Positions 35,163 through 45,136 of a stretch of 64,000 nucleotides of DNA are shown here, in pieces (within the stretch, counting starts at the first letter, position 1; every line of letters starts with the position of its first letter). The stretch is from Leucosporidium creatinivorum (taxonomy: Eukaryota; Basidiomycota; Microbotryomycetes; Leucosporidiales; Leucosporidiaceae). The stretch covers positions 248,001-312,000 of the forward strand of contig BCKL01000006.1 in NCBI GenBank assembly GCA_001600635.1, given 5' to 3'. Position numbers and translations under genes: made by a program. Under the pieces are notes generated by a model, which was not told where the DNA came from, did no database searches, and saw only the letters and a program-made list of their open reading frames with translations.

Positions 35163-36479
35163 ATGGGACTCTGGGCAGCAGTGGCGAGTCAGGTCGACTA
35201 CAGCAGCACAGAGGAGCACAAGAAGGATGCGTCGCAAGGACTAGACTACAGGCGGCGGTCTCCCATCGTCAAGATCAGGGAGGTGCTCGAGGATTCACAC
35301 GAGCAGCAGCAGCGCCAGTCGGCCCTCTCGTATCGCGCTTCTCCTGGCTCGTCGGTCGGATCAGACGAGGAGCAGTGGTCTGCAGAGGAGGATGATGTAC
35401 TGGATCAGCAGGAGGACCGAGAGATCAGAGCGCGGTATCAATACAGGCGCTCCTCCAGCCTTCATTTCGACGACGCCCTCGTCTTTCACCCTACCAACCA
35501 GCCCCGCTCCACCTCGCCATTACCTTCCCTCTCGCCTTCCCGTCCTAGGCTGTTCGACGACGACTCGGACGCAGACGACGACGACGACGAACTCTTCGTT
35601 GTCCTCCGCACCCCCTCCCCCCTCTCCTCCTCCCCCGCTTCCTTATCGACCAAGGCCAACCTCGCGCCGAAAGCCGTCGACCGCAGGCCTACCAGCACCG
35701 ATCCACTCCTTTCACCACCTTCTTCATCACCTACACTCGCTCACGCGTTTGGTCGGCGCACCAGCGTTGGATGGCTTCCTACTCCGCCACGGGATCAAGA
35801 CCGTCGGCTCTCAACGTCATCGAATGAACTCCCATCACCTGCTCCCCTTGTCCCTCCCATCAATCCTGCTCAACAACCTACCATCTCCCTTCTCACCAAA
35901 TCCCTGCGCTCCCTCGCTCGACTCCCCAACCTCGCTCTCGAGCAACCAGCCCCTCCTCAATCGCCACTCTGCGCACTAGACCTCGAAGGATTGGGAGCGG
36001 TGGATGAAAACCCATGGGAATGGCGCGGTGGGAGAGGGGAGCGCTCTGCGATGGACGAGGCGTGGGAGGTACCACCGAAGCGAGTGGAGGGCAGCAGCAG
36101 CAGGAGCGCCGGACCCATCAGCTCGGTGCCCCTTCTCCGCCGACTTCCTCCCGCCCTCGTCGACAACGAGCATGCCACCGTCGTGCAGCTGCAGACCTTC
36201 TCCTCTCCATCACCTCCATCACCTCCACGCAAGACGATCGACTTACCTCCCGTGCCCGCCGTCGTCGCCGTAGAGGAGGAGGAGGATCCCACTCCCCTCT
36301 CCCCTCCCATCACTCGCTACATTTCCAACCCTCGCCATCTCCTCATGATCAGTCTCGAGCTTTCCATGATGCGCGCGGACAAGATTCGGAGCCCGCTGAG
36401 GCCGAGAGCCGTGGTCGTGAGGTGTGGAGGGTCGGCGCAGGTGATGGGAAGCGGATTGAGGTTCGAAGTGCAGGCGTAG
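35163..36479 (+). CDS. Unknown Ser/Pro-rich disordered protein with conserved-looking C-terminal block
   Basis: A single-exon gene of 438 residues that I cannot name. Most of it is Ser/Pro/Asp-rich and probably disordered, with an acidic run (DDDSDADDDDDELF) and many Ser-Pro and Thr-Pro sites that could be phosphorylated. The last 50 residues differ: ITRYISNPRHLLMISLELSM and MMRADKIRSPLRPRAVVVR form an amphipathic, basic block that looks like a short protein-binding or DNA-proximal domain. The start MGLWAAVASQVDYSS is the first ATG in the frame. Base and codon use match the neighbours, so it appears to be a native gene and not a recent arrival. Confidence 0.65.
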   Translation: MGLWAAVASQVDYSSTEEHKKDASQGLDYRRRSPIVKIREVLEDSHEQQQRQSALSYRASPGSSVGSDEEQWSAEEDDVLDQQEDREIRARYQYRRSSSLHFDDALVFHPTNQPRSTSPLPSLSPSRPRLFDDDSDADDDDDELFVVLRTPSPLSSSPASLSTKANLAPKAVDRRPTSTDPLLSPPSSSPTLAHAFGRRTSVGWLPTPPRDQDRRLSTSSNELPSPAPLVPPINPAQQPTISLLTKSLRSLARLPNLALEQPAPPQSPLCALDLEGLGAVDENPWEWRGGRGERSAMDEAWEVPPKRVEGSSSRSAGPISSVPLLRRLPPALVDNEHATVVQLQTFSSPSPPSPPRKTIDLPPVPAVVAVEEEEDPTPLSPPITRYISNPRHLLMISLELSMMRADKIRSPLRPRAVVVRCGGSAQVMGSGLRFEVQA

Positions 36480-36980
36480 TGGGTCGGGAGGATGTTCTTG
36501 TCGTTTCTTGTTGTTGGTCGTTGTTGTATATCGTTGGACGGGAAGAGGGAAGCTTGGTAGAGGTTGGTAGAGGTCGGTTAGAAGCAACTCGAGGCAGTCG
36601 TTAGCCCAACTCCGAATGGCGCGAGAGCAGGTGCTTGCAACTTGGCTGGAGGGGAGCGAAGAGGGGCGGCGAAGAGTACAGGTTCCAACGTCGAGTATCT
36701 GACTGGGTGAAGGTAAGAGGAAAACCCTCAGATCCAAGGCGCCTTGGAGAAGGTTGGTTGAGGTTCCTTCGCCGACGGGACGAGCAAATCTCCGGTACAG
36801 CGGCGGCAGACCGCTGGACTGGGGTAATTGCGGAGTTGTAGTGGAGTAAAGAAGAACCTGGTGATGTCGAATCCCCGCTGCAGGTCCCTTGAGAAGAGCG
36901 AAAGTCCCTAGCTCGGTCGACTTCGCCGAGCCGAACTGGGCGTCAGGTGCTTGACCAGCTCCCACAACGAGGTCGACTCA
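36480..36980. other. Intergenic region between the disordered protein gene and LSB5
   Basis: About 500 bases with no gene seen; holds a 3' UTR and the LSB5 promoter. Confidence 0.4.
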
Positions 36981-39211
36981 ATGGCCGCCATCAAAGGTGC
37001 GCAAGGTGCAGCACGACTAGCTTACTACATCACCAACTCCTTTCTGCTCCCACAGCCGCCCAGATGGGCCTGAAGATGCTACAGAACGAGAAGCCTCGCT
37101 CGAGCATCACCGCCTTCCTCGACGTCTTGTGCATCGAGAAGTACGAGGAGGACGACTACGAGGGCATTCCCGAGCTGGTTGAAGCTATCAACTTGCAGTA
37201 CACGGGACCGGGAGAAGCAGCGAGGGCTATTCGCAAGAAGGTGAGCCGTGGGGAGTTGAGGGGCGCGGAGAGCTGCTGGCAGGGACTGAGGCTCGCGGAG
37301 GTCGCTTGGATTTGCGAGGGGGAGGAGAGCATGTACAGGACGGCCTGGAGAGGTCTGGGAGCAGCAATGTATGGCGGATCACGAGGATAAGGCGCTGACG
37401 CGCATGTTTGGCTTGCTCCTCCTAGCTCAAGTACAGCAACGTGCACGGCCAGCTGAGGGCACTCACCGTGCGTATCTATTTGTTGTCATCCTCTGCTCCA
37501 GCTGACAGCCCTCTACAGATCCTCAAAGCCCTAACGGAGAACGGAGGACCGAAGTTCCAAGGTCGGCTCCCCCACTCTCCCCGTGCACTGGCTCACAGCT
37601 GACATCTTCGACCTACAGCGGCTCTCAAGGACTCGTCGAATGGGCTAATCGACCGCATCAAGCTCATGGCCGGCGACCCGCATACGGACGACCGCGTCAA
37701 GAAGAAGATCATGAGCGTGCTCGGCTCGTGGTATCGACAGTTCAAGGATGACCCTACGATGCAGTCGGTTGCTGGTGTCTACGCTTCGTGCGGCGGAGGC
37801 AAGAAGGTGAGTCGGATAGGCCTCAGTCGTCGCGCCGAGGGTGAGAGCTGACCTCGGCGTTTTGTTCGCAGACGGTCTCTCGGACCGCCGCGACTGAGGC
37901 CTACGAGCGTCAACAAGCCAAGTACGAGCAAGAGGGAAGGGAGAGGGCGGAGCGCAAGGCGCTGGAGAGGAGCAACAAGGAGAAGGAGAAGGCTCGCATC
38001 GCTCAGGAGAAGGTGGACCGGGCGGAAGCGAGGAGGAATCCTCAGCAGGCCAGGGTCAAGAGGCCGCCTTTCAACTTCGAGAAAGTGAGGCTCTACTGCG
38101 AGCTCTGGGAACCTCGGCCGAGCTGACTCTCGCTCTTCTCACTCACAGGAGAAGCCTCAGATCTTGACCTCGGTCGCCGCTGGTACTCAGTCGGCGCAGG
38201 CGTGCGTCTCCCCTCGGCCAGAACACATCGCTGTCGCTCACTCTACCTCTCAACAGTCTCATCAACGCTCTCCAGCACGTCAACCGAGAGAAGGAGTCGG
38301 TTCTCGACAACGAGCGCGTGCAGACTACCCTCGCCAAGGTCAAAAACGACCGCAAGGCCGTCGTGCGCTACATCCGACTCGTCGACATGGACGCGGAGGG
38401 AGACTTCATCGGCACTCTGATCGCCACGAATGAGCAGGTGCGTCCCTTTCGCATCGTTCGCATCGACGTACGAGCTGACCTCTCGGCGCTCTTCCGTAGA
38501 TCCTCGCCTCGCTCGCTCTCTACGACCGCATGTCCAAGCCCGTCGAGCTCGACTCGGACGACGAGCACATTCAACAGATCAAGCAGCAGGCGACGCAGTC
38601 CGGGCTGCACGTCCCGCCAGGCGCCGACGACGACGCGACGAGCATTCGCAGTCGTCTCTCGGCGTTCGAGATGCAGGATCGCGAGGTCGACAAGCTGCAG
38701 AACAAGCAGAGGTCGAGGGTGGAGGCTGCCAACAGGGCGAGGCAGCAGTCGGTGCACCCCGACTTGCAGGATCTGGCGTTCGGCTCGACCGCCGGCAGGT
38801 GAGTTCTCGGCGGTTGTGCTCGTCTTACGAGGCGCCTCACTGACCACCCCATCTTCAAATTACAGCTCCTCCCTTCCTCCACCAATCCAGCCTCGCAACC
38901 CCGCCGACGAGTACACTCATGGCAACCTCTCGGACTACTCGGACTACTCCTCCTCGGACGGCGAAGAGTTCCACGGCGCACCTCCGACCTCGGCCTCCTC
39001 CTCCTCCGCCCCCAACGCCTACCCGGAGACCAGTGCCCGAAGCTACGCCCAGTACATCCAGCAGGACGACGAGCGAACGGGCAAGGGCAAGGGATTGCTC
39101 GAGGAGCCGGATGAGGATGACCCGTTCGCTGATCCGGATGATGGAGCGTCGTTGTACTCGGTCGCTACGCCGGGGATTCAGGAGAAGAGGATGGAGTGGA
39201 AGGAGGTTTGA
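36981..39211 (+). CDS. LSB5: VHS/GAT-domain endocytic adaptor, Lsb5-like
   Basis: Adaptor linking ubiquitin or Arf signals to cortical actin and endocytosis; yeast Lsb5 binds Las17 and Sla1. The start is a 16-nt coding piece (MAAIK) joined to AAQMGLKMLQNEKPRSSITA. The VHS domain covers about residues 15-155, with EAARAIRKKLKYSNVHGQLR and ALTILKALTENGGPKFQAAL closely matching fungal Lsb5. A charged coiled-coil follows (RAERKALERSNKEKEKARIA), then a GAT-like helical segment around INALQHVNREKESVLDNERV. The tail is acidic and includes EDDPFADPDD, a DPF-type motif that can bind AP-2 or clathrin partners. About nine introns. Assignment rests on the VHS pattern and the overall order of parts. Confidence 0.85.
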
Positions 39212-39418
39212 GGGAGTTCGGCGCAGGAGGTGAGAGGGGTCGCATGTCGAGGTGGTTCGCGTCTGGCACGTATTCGGTATCCTGTATGTCTTTAAATAGC
39301 TCTCGTACTCGTCCTGCACCTTTCAGCCCGCTGCAAACGGACAGCGAGCTTACTCAAGGCCGCCGCCTCAAAACGCGCCTCTGCTTCCTGCGCCTCACTC
39401 GTTCGACTCTCGCTCGCC

Positions 39419-40142
39419 ATGTACCACGATGATGCGCCTATGGAAGCTTCGTACGAAGATGACTCGATCTGGGCAGACGACGCCCCGGTGCAGGATACCG
39501 CTGCAGCTGATACGGGCGCTCAAGTTGCTCAGCAAGAGTGGGAGAAGCTCTCTCTGCGGTACAGCGATGTGAGTTGGCGGTGTCTGTTGCTCTACTCGCT
39601 TCCTGAGACTCGAGCTAATGACTGCTGCTCCCCTACAGGCCGGCTATCGCGACGGCATCACCGCCGGCAAGAATGCTCGCCTGCAAGCTGGCTTCGACCA
39701 AGGCTTCGCACTCGCCGCTCCCTCCGCGCGCGAGCTGGGCTCCCTCCGCGGTATCGCCGCATCCCTCCTCACACTCCTCACCACCACCTCGGCATCCAAG
39801 TACTCTGGACCCGTGCTCGGCGCTCTCGGAGAGGGAGGAGGGAAGGAAGCAACGGTAGCCGAGTTGAGGGAGGTGGTTACTGCGTTGGGCAAGTTGGATG
39901 AGGGCAAGGTGTTGCCTGTTGATGAGGAAGCGGAGGAGCATGCGAGGAGTCATGAGAATGAGGGGGTGAGCTTGGTCATTCAGGAGAGGAGGGAGATGAG
40001 GGAGATGGAGGAGATGCTCGGCGGGCTGGGAGGGGGCAAGGACCAGGGAAAGAAGGGTGGATTGGACGAGTGTAGGGAGCGGTTGGAGGTGCTTTTGGAG
40101 AGGTGTGGGATGAAGGGAATGCTGCCGCCGAGGAGGAATTGA
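39419..40142 (+). CDS. YAE1: Yae1-type Fe-S cluster adaptor with deca-GX3 motif
   Basis: In yeast, Yae1 with Lto1 recruits the ABC protein Rli1 to the cytosolic Fe-S assembly machinery. Two exons; the intron near 39571-39638 joins RYSD to AGYRDG. The signature is the repeated Gly-x3-Gly pattern in AGYRDGITAGKNARLQAGFD and QGFALAAPSARELGSLRG, the deca-GX3 motif of this family. An acidic N-terminus with a conserved-looking Trp (DDSIWADDAPVQ) is also typical. The C-terminal half is helical, with ERREMREMEEMLGGLGGGK, and ends in a Cys-containing stretch RLEVLLERCGMKGMLPP. The length, about 200 residues, fits the family. It lies 207 bases after LSB5 on the same strand. Confidence 0.85.
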
Positions 40143-40505
40143 GGGCGCCCTTCTTGGCCAGGAGGAAGGATTCGCACTCGGCTCGGTCGGTCGGCTGACC
40201 GTCGAGCAAGCTCCCACGTCGGAGAGCAGAACTACGTGGGCGAGCAGAAGGTGAAACCTGCTCCTTCGTACCGTCACGAGCCATCGCTGACCTCCCTTTC
40301 CCTCGCAGCCTCCACCGAGCCGCTCGCCAGTCGCCTCTCGCTAGCTCTCTCAATCCGGTAGATAGCTCGTCCAGTAGATAGAGCTTTGAACGTAGAACTC
40401 AATTCTAGAAAGCACATCACAAGAGGAAGGAAGTCGGAAACCTAGCAAAGCAAAGCTACTACTCATACAAGCGCTCGTCTCGAAAAGCCTAATCAAGCGA
40501 CACAC
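40143..40505. other. Convergent 3' region, YAE1 and MBP1-type gene
   Basis: About 360 bases between two facing stop codons. No gene seen. Confidence 0.45.
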
Positions 40506-43429
40506 CTACTCGTCTCTCTCCTCCAACTCGCTCAACAACTGCCCAATGACCCCATCAACCTGGTCCAACCCGACTCCACACCCCAAAGCGATCAACTGCC
40601 TATACCTGCCCATCTTGCCTCCGGTGCCCAACTCGCTCGTCCTGCGGGCAAAGACTTCGAACGTCTCCTTCCTCCTCCTCTTGAACGCGCCGATCGCCTC
40701 CCTCAACCGCTGCTGCTGCTCCAGGTCGTTGGCGGGAGGGTTGAGAGTGAGCTCGCGGTAGGCGTCGAGGTCCTGCTGCCTCTGGATCGAGGTATCGCCG
40801 CGCTCGAGCTCAGCCTCGTACATCTGCTCCCTCGCATCCTCGTCCCTGACCCACTTCTCCCACCCCAGCCGAAACCTCTTGCCCATCTTATTCTCCAACT
40901 CCTGCCTCAACTCTGCTTCCCGCTTCTCCAACCCGGGCAACTCGTTGGCGACCTCCCCCTGCAACTGCTGCACGCTCCTCTGGTTCTCCTGCACCTCGGC
41001 TTGGATGTTGGCGAGGAGGGAGGACGCCTGGGCGAGGTCGCGGTCCGAGGCGGAGAGTTCGGCGTCGAAGGAAGAGGCGAGGGTGGAGAGGAGGGTGGTG
41101 AGGAGGGGAGCGTACTTTGTTGAGACGGATTGGCCGGATTCGGAGGTGTGGAGGGTGGGGAGGGGGAGAGTGGGGAGGGACGCTTGGTGATGATGATGAT
41201 GAGGAGGAGGAGGAGGCGGATAGTGGTGCTGCTGTTGGTGAGCAAGGTGGGCGGGGAGGGGAGGGAGATGGCGGTTGCCGTTGGTGAGGTCGGAGGAGGA
41301 GGAAGGGCCGCCGCCGTTGGAGCCGGGGAGAGGAAGTCCTGGTACTCCCCCTCCATACATCGCCGCCCCTCCTCCACCTCCCGTAGCAGCCGCCTCCGTC
41401 TCCCTAAACCTCTCATCCTCGAGGATATAATCCTCGGCCGTCTTGCCGTCCCGATTGGCAATCTTGGGGTCCGCTCCATTATCCAACAGAATCTTGACGA
41501 GTCGCTTGCTCCTCGCCCTCGCCGCCAACGTCAACGCCGTCTCGCCCTCCTCGTCCTGGAAGTTGAGAATGTCGGCCACCTCCTTGGGGTAGTCGACGAG
41601 GCGCGCGAGGACCGTCTCGATGTAGTACCTCGCCGCGTGGGTCTTGCCCTTCTGCAGCGCAATGTCGACGATGTAGTGGAACACGGTTCGGTCGTTGCGA
41701 TCAATGTTGATGGTCGAGCGGTGGAGGAGTTCAAACAACTCGGGGAACTTGCGCAGGTCGTAGTTGTTGGTGAACATGACGGAGCGCATCAAGGCGGTTT
41801 GGCCCATCGAGTTTGCGCGGAAGATGTCGGCGCCGGCCGAGAGGAGGAGCTTGACGATGCGGATGCGACCCATGGCGCAGGCCCAGTGCAGCGCCGTGTG
41901 GCCGTCGTCGTCGATGACTACGTTGGCGTCGAAATCGGCCGGAGGGGTGACGAGGAATTGCGGGACTTGGGTCGACTCGGAGACGAAGTAGTCGAGGATC
42001 ATGCGCGCGTAGCGGAGGGGTCCGGCGCCGAGTTGGGCGTGCGCCGAGCCGGGCGCTCCTCCTCCTCCTCCTGGTCCTCCTCCTCCCATCGCCATCGCGG
42101 CAGCTCCTCCCTGACCTCCCATCGTACTAGCCGACGAGTCGTCCTGCTGCTGATGCTTCCTCTTCTTGGTCGCTCGGCCCGACGCCCCTCCCCCTCCAGC
42201 TTGGTATTCCCCATCCGCCTCACTCCCCAAAGGACTGGGCGTCTCACTCGTCTCACTCCTCTCACTAGGCGTAGGACTCTTCCCCCTTCCTCCCTCGCTA
42301 TCCCTCCTCCTCGCTCCTCCCCTGCCTCCCATCCCTCTCCCACCACCGCCGACACTGAAGCTCATCCTCTCCTCCTCCTCACTCTCCATCCCCATCCCCA
42401 TCTCCTCCTCCTCCATCTCGGCCCTCTCCTCCTCCTCCTGCGCCAACCTCCTACTCTCCGCCGCGGCGGCCCTCTTGGCAGCCGCCGCCGCCTTATTCTG
42501 CGCGGCCCTCTGCGCCTTGATGGCCATCCCGGGCTCCCCCATGCCATCGGCAATATCATTCTTCTTCTTGGGACGAGTGGCGGGCGCGGTGATGTGCTTG
42601 GGAGCGAGCGGGGGCGAGTCGGCCGTGGGGACGTAGTCGAAGATGGGTTGCAGGAGGCGGTCGACGCCGTATTGGCGAGAGAGGGCGATACCTCGGTCCA
42701 TGGGGACCCAGGTTCCTAGAGGGGTGGAGAGGGAGTTAGTAGAGTGTACTTTTGGAAGGATTTGACGCTGGATTTCGTCCGGCCCCGAGCTCCTTGATTG
42801 ACGCGACGCGACGTAGTGCAAGTTCGACCTTGAATCGACTCTAGCTGCTGCTGTACAGGTCCTTGAGACTCGACAAAGTAGCATGCTGAAAGTCCGTATG
42901 GCTGCTGACCTTCAGTCCTGGTCAACGAACCCACACTTCCGACCTCCCCGCTCCTCGCCGGAGCGCAAAGCTCGCTGCTTCCCACGCGTTCGTCCGCTAC
43001 TCATCTACATCTCCCGCTCTCCCTCCGTGTACAATGTCACAATAGAGAAGAAGAAGCACACTGCGACTCACCCTGGTACTTGCCATAGCCTCCCTGGACC
43101 TTCTCATGGGTGCCCTTTTGGACCTCGCGTTCGAGGACTCGAGTGCGCTGAGGCTTGTCGAACCCGGCTACTTTGAGGATCTGGGTGGCGTTGAGCCAGC
43201 CGTCGGATTTGCGACGCATGACGGCGACGCCTTGGCATGGGAACTGTTGGAGCAGAGGGAGGGGGTTAGTAGGAGGAGGGAGGGGGGGGAGGGGTTTGAC
43301 GCGTCGAGCGAGTGAGGTGGGAAGGAGGGGAGAAGGAAGGAAGAGGGAAGAGGGACTAACCTCGTATACGGGTACAGAAGAGTAGGTGGCTTTGTAGAGC
43401 TGAACGAGGGGCGCTCCAGGTGGATTCAT
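40506..43429 (-). CDS. MBP1: APSES/KilA-N plus ankyrin transcription factor of the MBF/SBF type
   Basis: DNA-binding subunit of the G1/S complex that recognises ACGCGT boxes. Exons are 43361-43429, 43072-43243 and 40506-42715, giving 816 residues. The APSES domain spans about residues 12-115: [60 protein letters not shown]. Next is a low-complexity Ala/Glu/Gly-rich linker, then an ankyrin block beginning [20 protein letters not shown] and ending [21 protein letters not shown] Pro/His-rich spacer with a His run leads to a C-terminal coiled coil ([20 protein letters not shown]) and an end that resembles the Swi6/Cdc10-binding tail. The second intron (42716-43071) is 356 bases, long for this window. 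Identity of the family is certain; Mbp1 versus Swi4 naming is by domain likeness. Confidence 0.94.
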
Positions 43430-43455
43430 CGCGCCAGAGTCAGAGTGAGACGCGT
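42797..43455 (-). promoter_or_regulatory. Cluster of MCB-type boxes at the 5' end of the MBP1-type gene
   Basis: Perfect ACGCGT palindromes occur at 43450-43455 (21 bases before the ATG), 43299-43304 (intron 1) and 42984-42989 (intron 2). A near-tandem ACGCGACGCGACG lies at 42801-42813. ACGCGT is the known site of MBF, so these may allow the factor to act on its own gene. Confidence 0.5.
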
Positions 43456-43690
43456 TGCTCGAGCGGCTGGTCGGGTGGGAGAGAAGGGGAGAGAGGGATG
43501 TGCTGGAGAGGGTGGTAGGTCGCAGGTGATGGTTGTGTAGGTGATTCGATTGAGCCCAGGCGAAAGAGGAAGGAGCCGAGCGAGCGAGACGGTAGAAGGC
43601 AACCCTCTCAGTCCAAGTCGGGCCAAGTCGACTCGGGCAAGGGTCTCGCTCACTCTCACCCTTATTCTGTACCACTTTCGACTACACGCC
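43430..43690. promoter_or_regulatory. Shared divergent promoter, MBP1-type gene and NDUFB7
   Basis: The two start codons are 261 bases apart and face away from each other. The region includes one ACGCGT box and no clear TATA element. Confidence 0.5.
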
Positions 43691-44536
43691 ATGGGAGGAC
43701 ATTCATCTGAGCCTTTTACCCCGATTCCCGCACCACAAGCACAGGCAAAGCAGGCTCGTGTTCCTCTAGGGTACAGCTGCACCTCTACACCCTCTCTACT
43801 CTCGCTCAGCTGGCTGACCCTCTCCCTTCTCCCCGCTCTAACTTGCTACAGATGGCGTGACGCTTGCGGATCGTACGCTCAGCTCTCTGCCTCTCCTGTA
43901 GCTCTTCTGCTCCCTTACAGCGCTGACTCTCCCCTCTGAACAGCCTTCTGATCCCTCTCAACGTCTGCCGCCATGAGACTCTCTTTGCCACCTGGAGTAC
44001 GTTCATAGCTTACTCTCCTGTCTGTTGTACTCGTACTGACCCCCCTTATCACCCTACAGAGTGCGACCAGGAGCGGTACGCTTCTCCTCTTCCCCCTTCC
44101 CTCAGCTCAGCACCCGCTGGCTCATAGCTGACCCTCGCTCTCTCCTTCCCTCCCTCCCTCTGTAGCCACATCTACGAGAAGTGAGCTCTTCTCTCTTCTC
44201 TTCTCTCTCCGCTGTACCAGACCACAGAAACTGACTCTGACTCTTCTCGCTGATTCAGGTGCCAGTACGATGAGTGCGTCTTGCTCCTACCTTCTATCTC
44301 TCTCTCTCGGTCCTCCTTCAGCGCTGACCTATCCTGCTCCTATCTCCCTACACCCCGCTCTCTCTCTCCCCCGTCTCCGCTCTGCTGCTACATCAAAACG
44401 CCCAATCCCTCTCCCTCCAATTCTCCGCCTCTCTCCCCTTCCTCTCCCCCGCACGACTACACCACAAAACAGCTACATCTCGCGCATGAAGGGCCTCGAG
44501 AAGGCCGACCGCAAGGTACGGGAAGAGGCCGAGTAA
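43691..44536 (+). CDS. NDUFB7: NADH dehydrogenase (complex I) subunit B18/NDUFB7, built from microexons
   Basis: Accessory subunit on the intermembrane-space side of mitochondrial complex I, imported by the Mia40 disulfide relay. Seven exons: 43691-43770, 43852-43872, 43944-43996, 44060-44075, 44166-44180, 44259-44273 and 44473-44536, summing to 264 nt (87 residues plus stop). The internal exons of 21, 16, 15 and 15 nt are very small. The spliced protein reads WRDACGSLLIPLNVCRHETL, FATWKCDQERHIYEKC, QYDDYISRMKGLEKADRK. That is a perfect twin CX9C motif (both spacers are nine residues), as in NDUFB7 of animals. The N-terminus is short and lacks a presequence, which suits this import route. Each intron has a GT donor and AG acceptor, and the sum is in frame, so the structure is well supported despite the exon sizes. 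Confidence 0.9.
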
Positions 44537-45136
44537 TCTCAAGCTCGAGGACTACATGGCGCTCGGAGAGGATTGGAGCGAGCGGACGAGGATGACGAGA
44601 GGGAGCGAGCGAGAAATGTGTACTTGATTGGCGGGGGGAGGGAGGGGTAGGGGNGATGGAATGACGTCTTCTGTTTCAACGCACTCGGCCGGCCGGGATG
44701 GAAGAGGCGAGAGAGGGTGTGAGAGGACTGGCTCGGCGCCGAGCGAGCCTGAGGAGGCTTTGGAGCTGGGTTCGTCAATGTTGAACAGAGCGGGCTGCGA
44801 GGGACTGCTCGCCTGGGCATGATTGGCGAGGTGAAGCTAACTGGCAGAGCTGACATAGCAGCGGAAGCTCCGGCTCCACTGCATCTACAGCAAGCTCGAA
44901 TCGCCTGCGAAGCGCTTCGGTGAGGAGGAAAGGAGCGCCGAGCTTGAGCACAACGAGATTAATCAGACTTGACGAGAGGTGTAACCTCTGCTCTCTATTT
45001 CGTGCTTTGCGCATGCGATCCCTGCAGCTAGTTAGTCGCTCCCTCTCCGACCAGCCCGACGACCTTGCCCTCGCCGGCCGCGCCCTCAGGCATCTTGCTC
45101 TCTTTCCTCATCTCCTCGTTCTCGTCACCTCACCCG
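44537..45136. other. Intergenic region with one ambiguous base
   Basis: About 600 bases between NDUFB7 and SCO1. Base 44654 is an N in a G-rich run, marking an unresolved call in the assembly. No gene recognised. Confidence 0.5.

Noticed and set aside
41170-41225. GAT/GAG repeat as a microsatellite outside genes
   Set aside because: It is coding on the minus strand, giving a His/Pro-rich spacer in the MBP1-type protein.
41130-42719. 529-codon open frame antisense to the MBP1-type gene
   Set aside because: The opposite strand encodes a clear APSES/ankyrin factor. Strong GC bias at third positions keeps stops rare on the other strand, and this frame's product is low-complexity with no domain.
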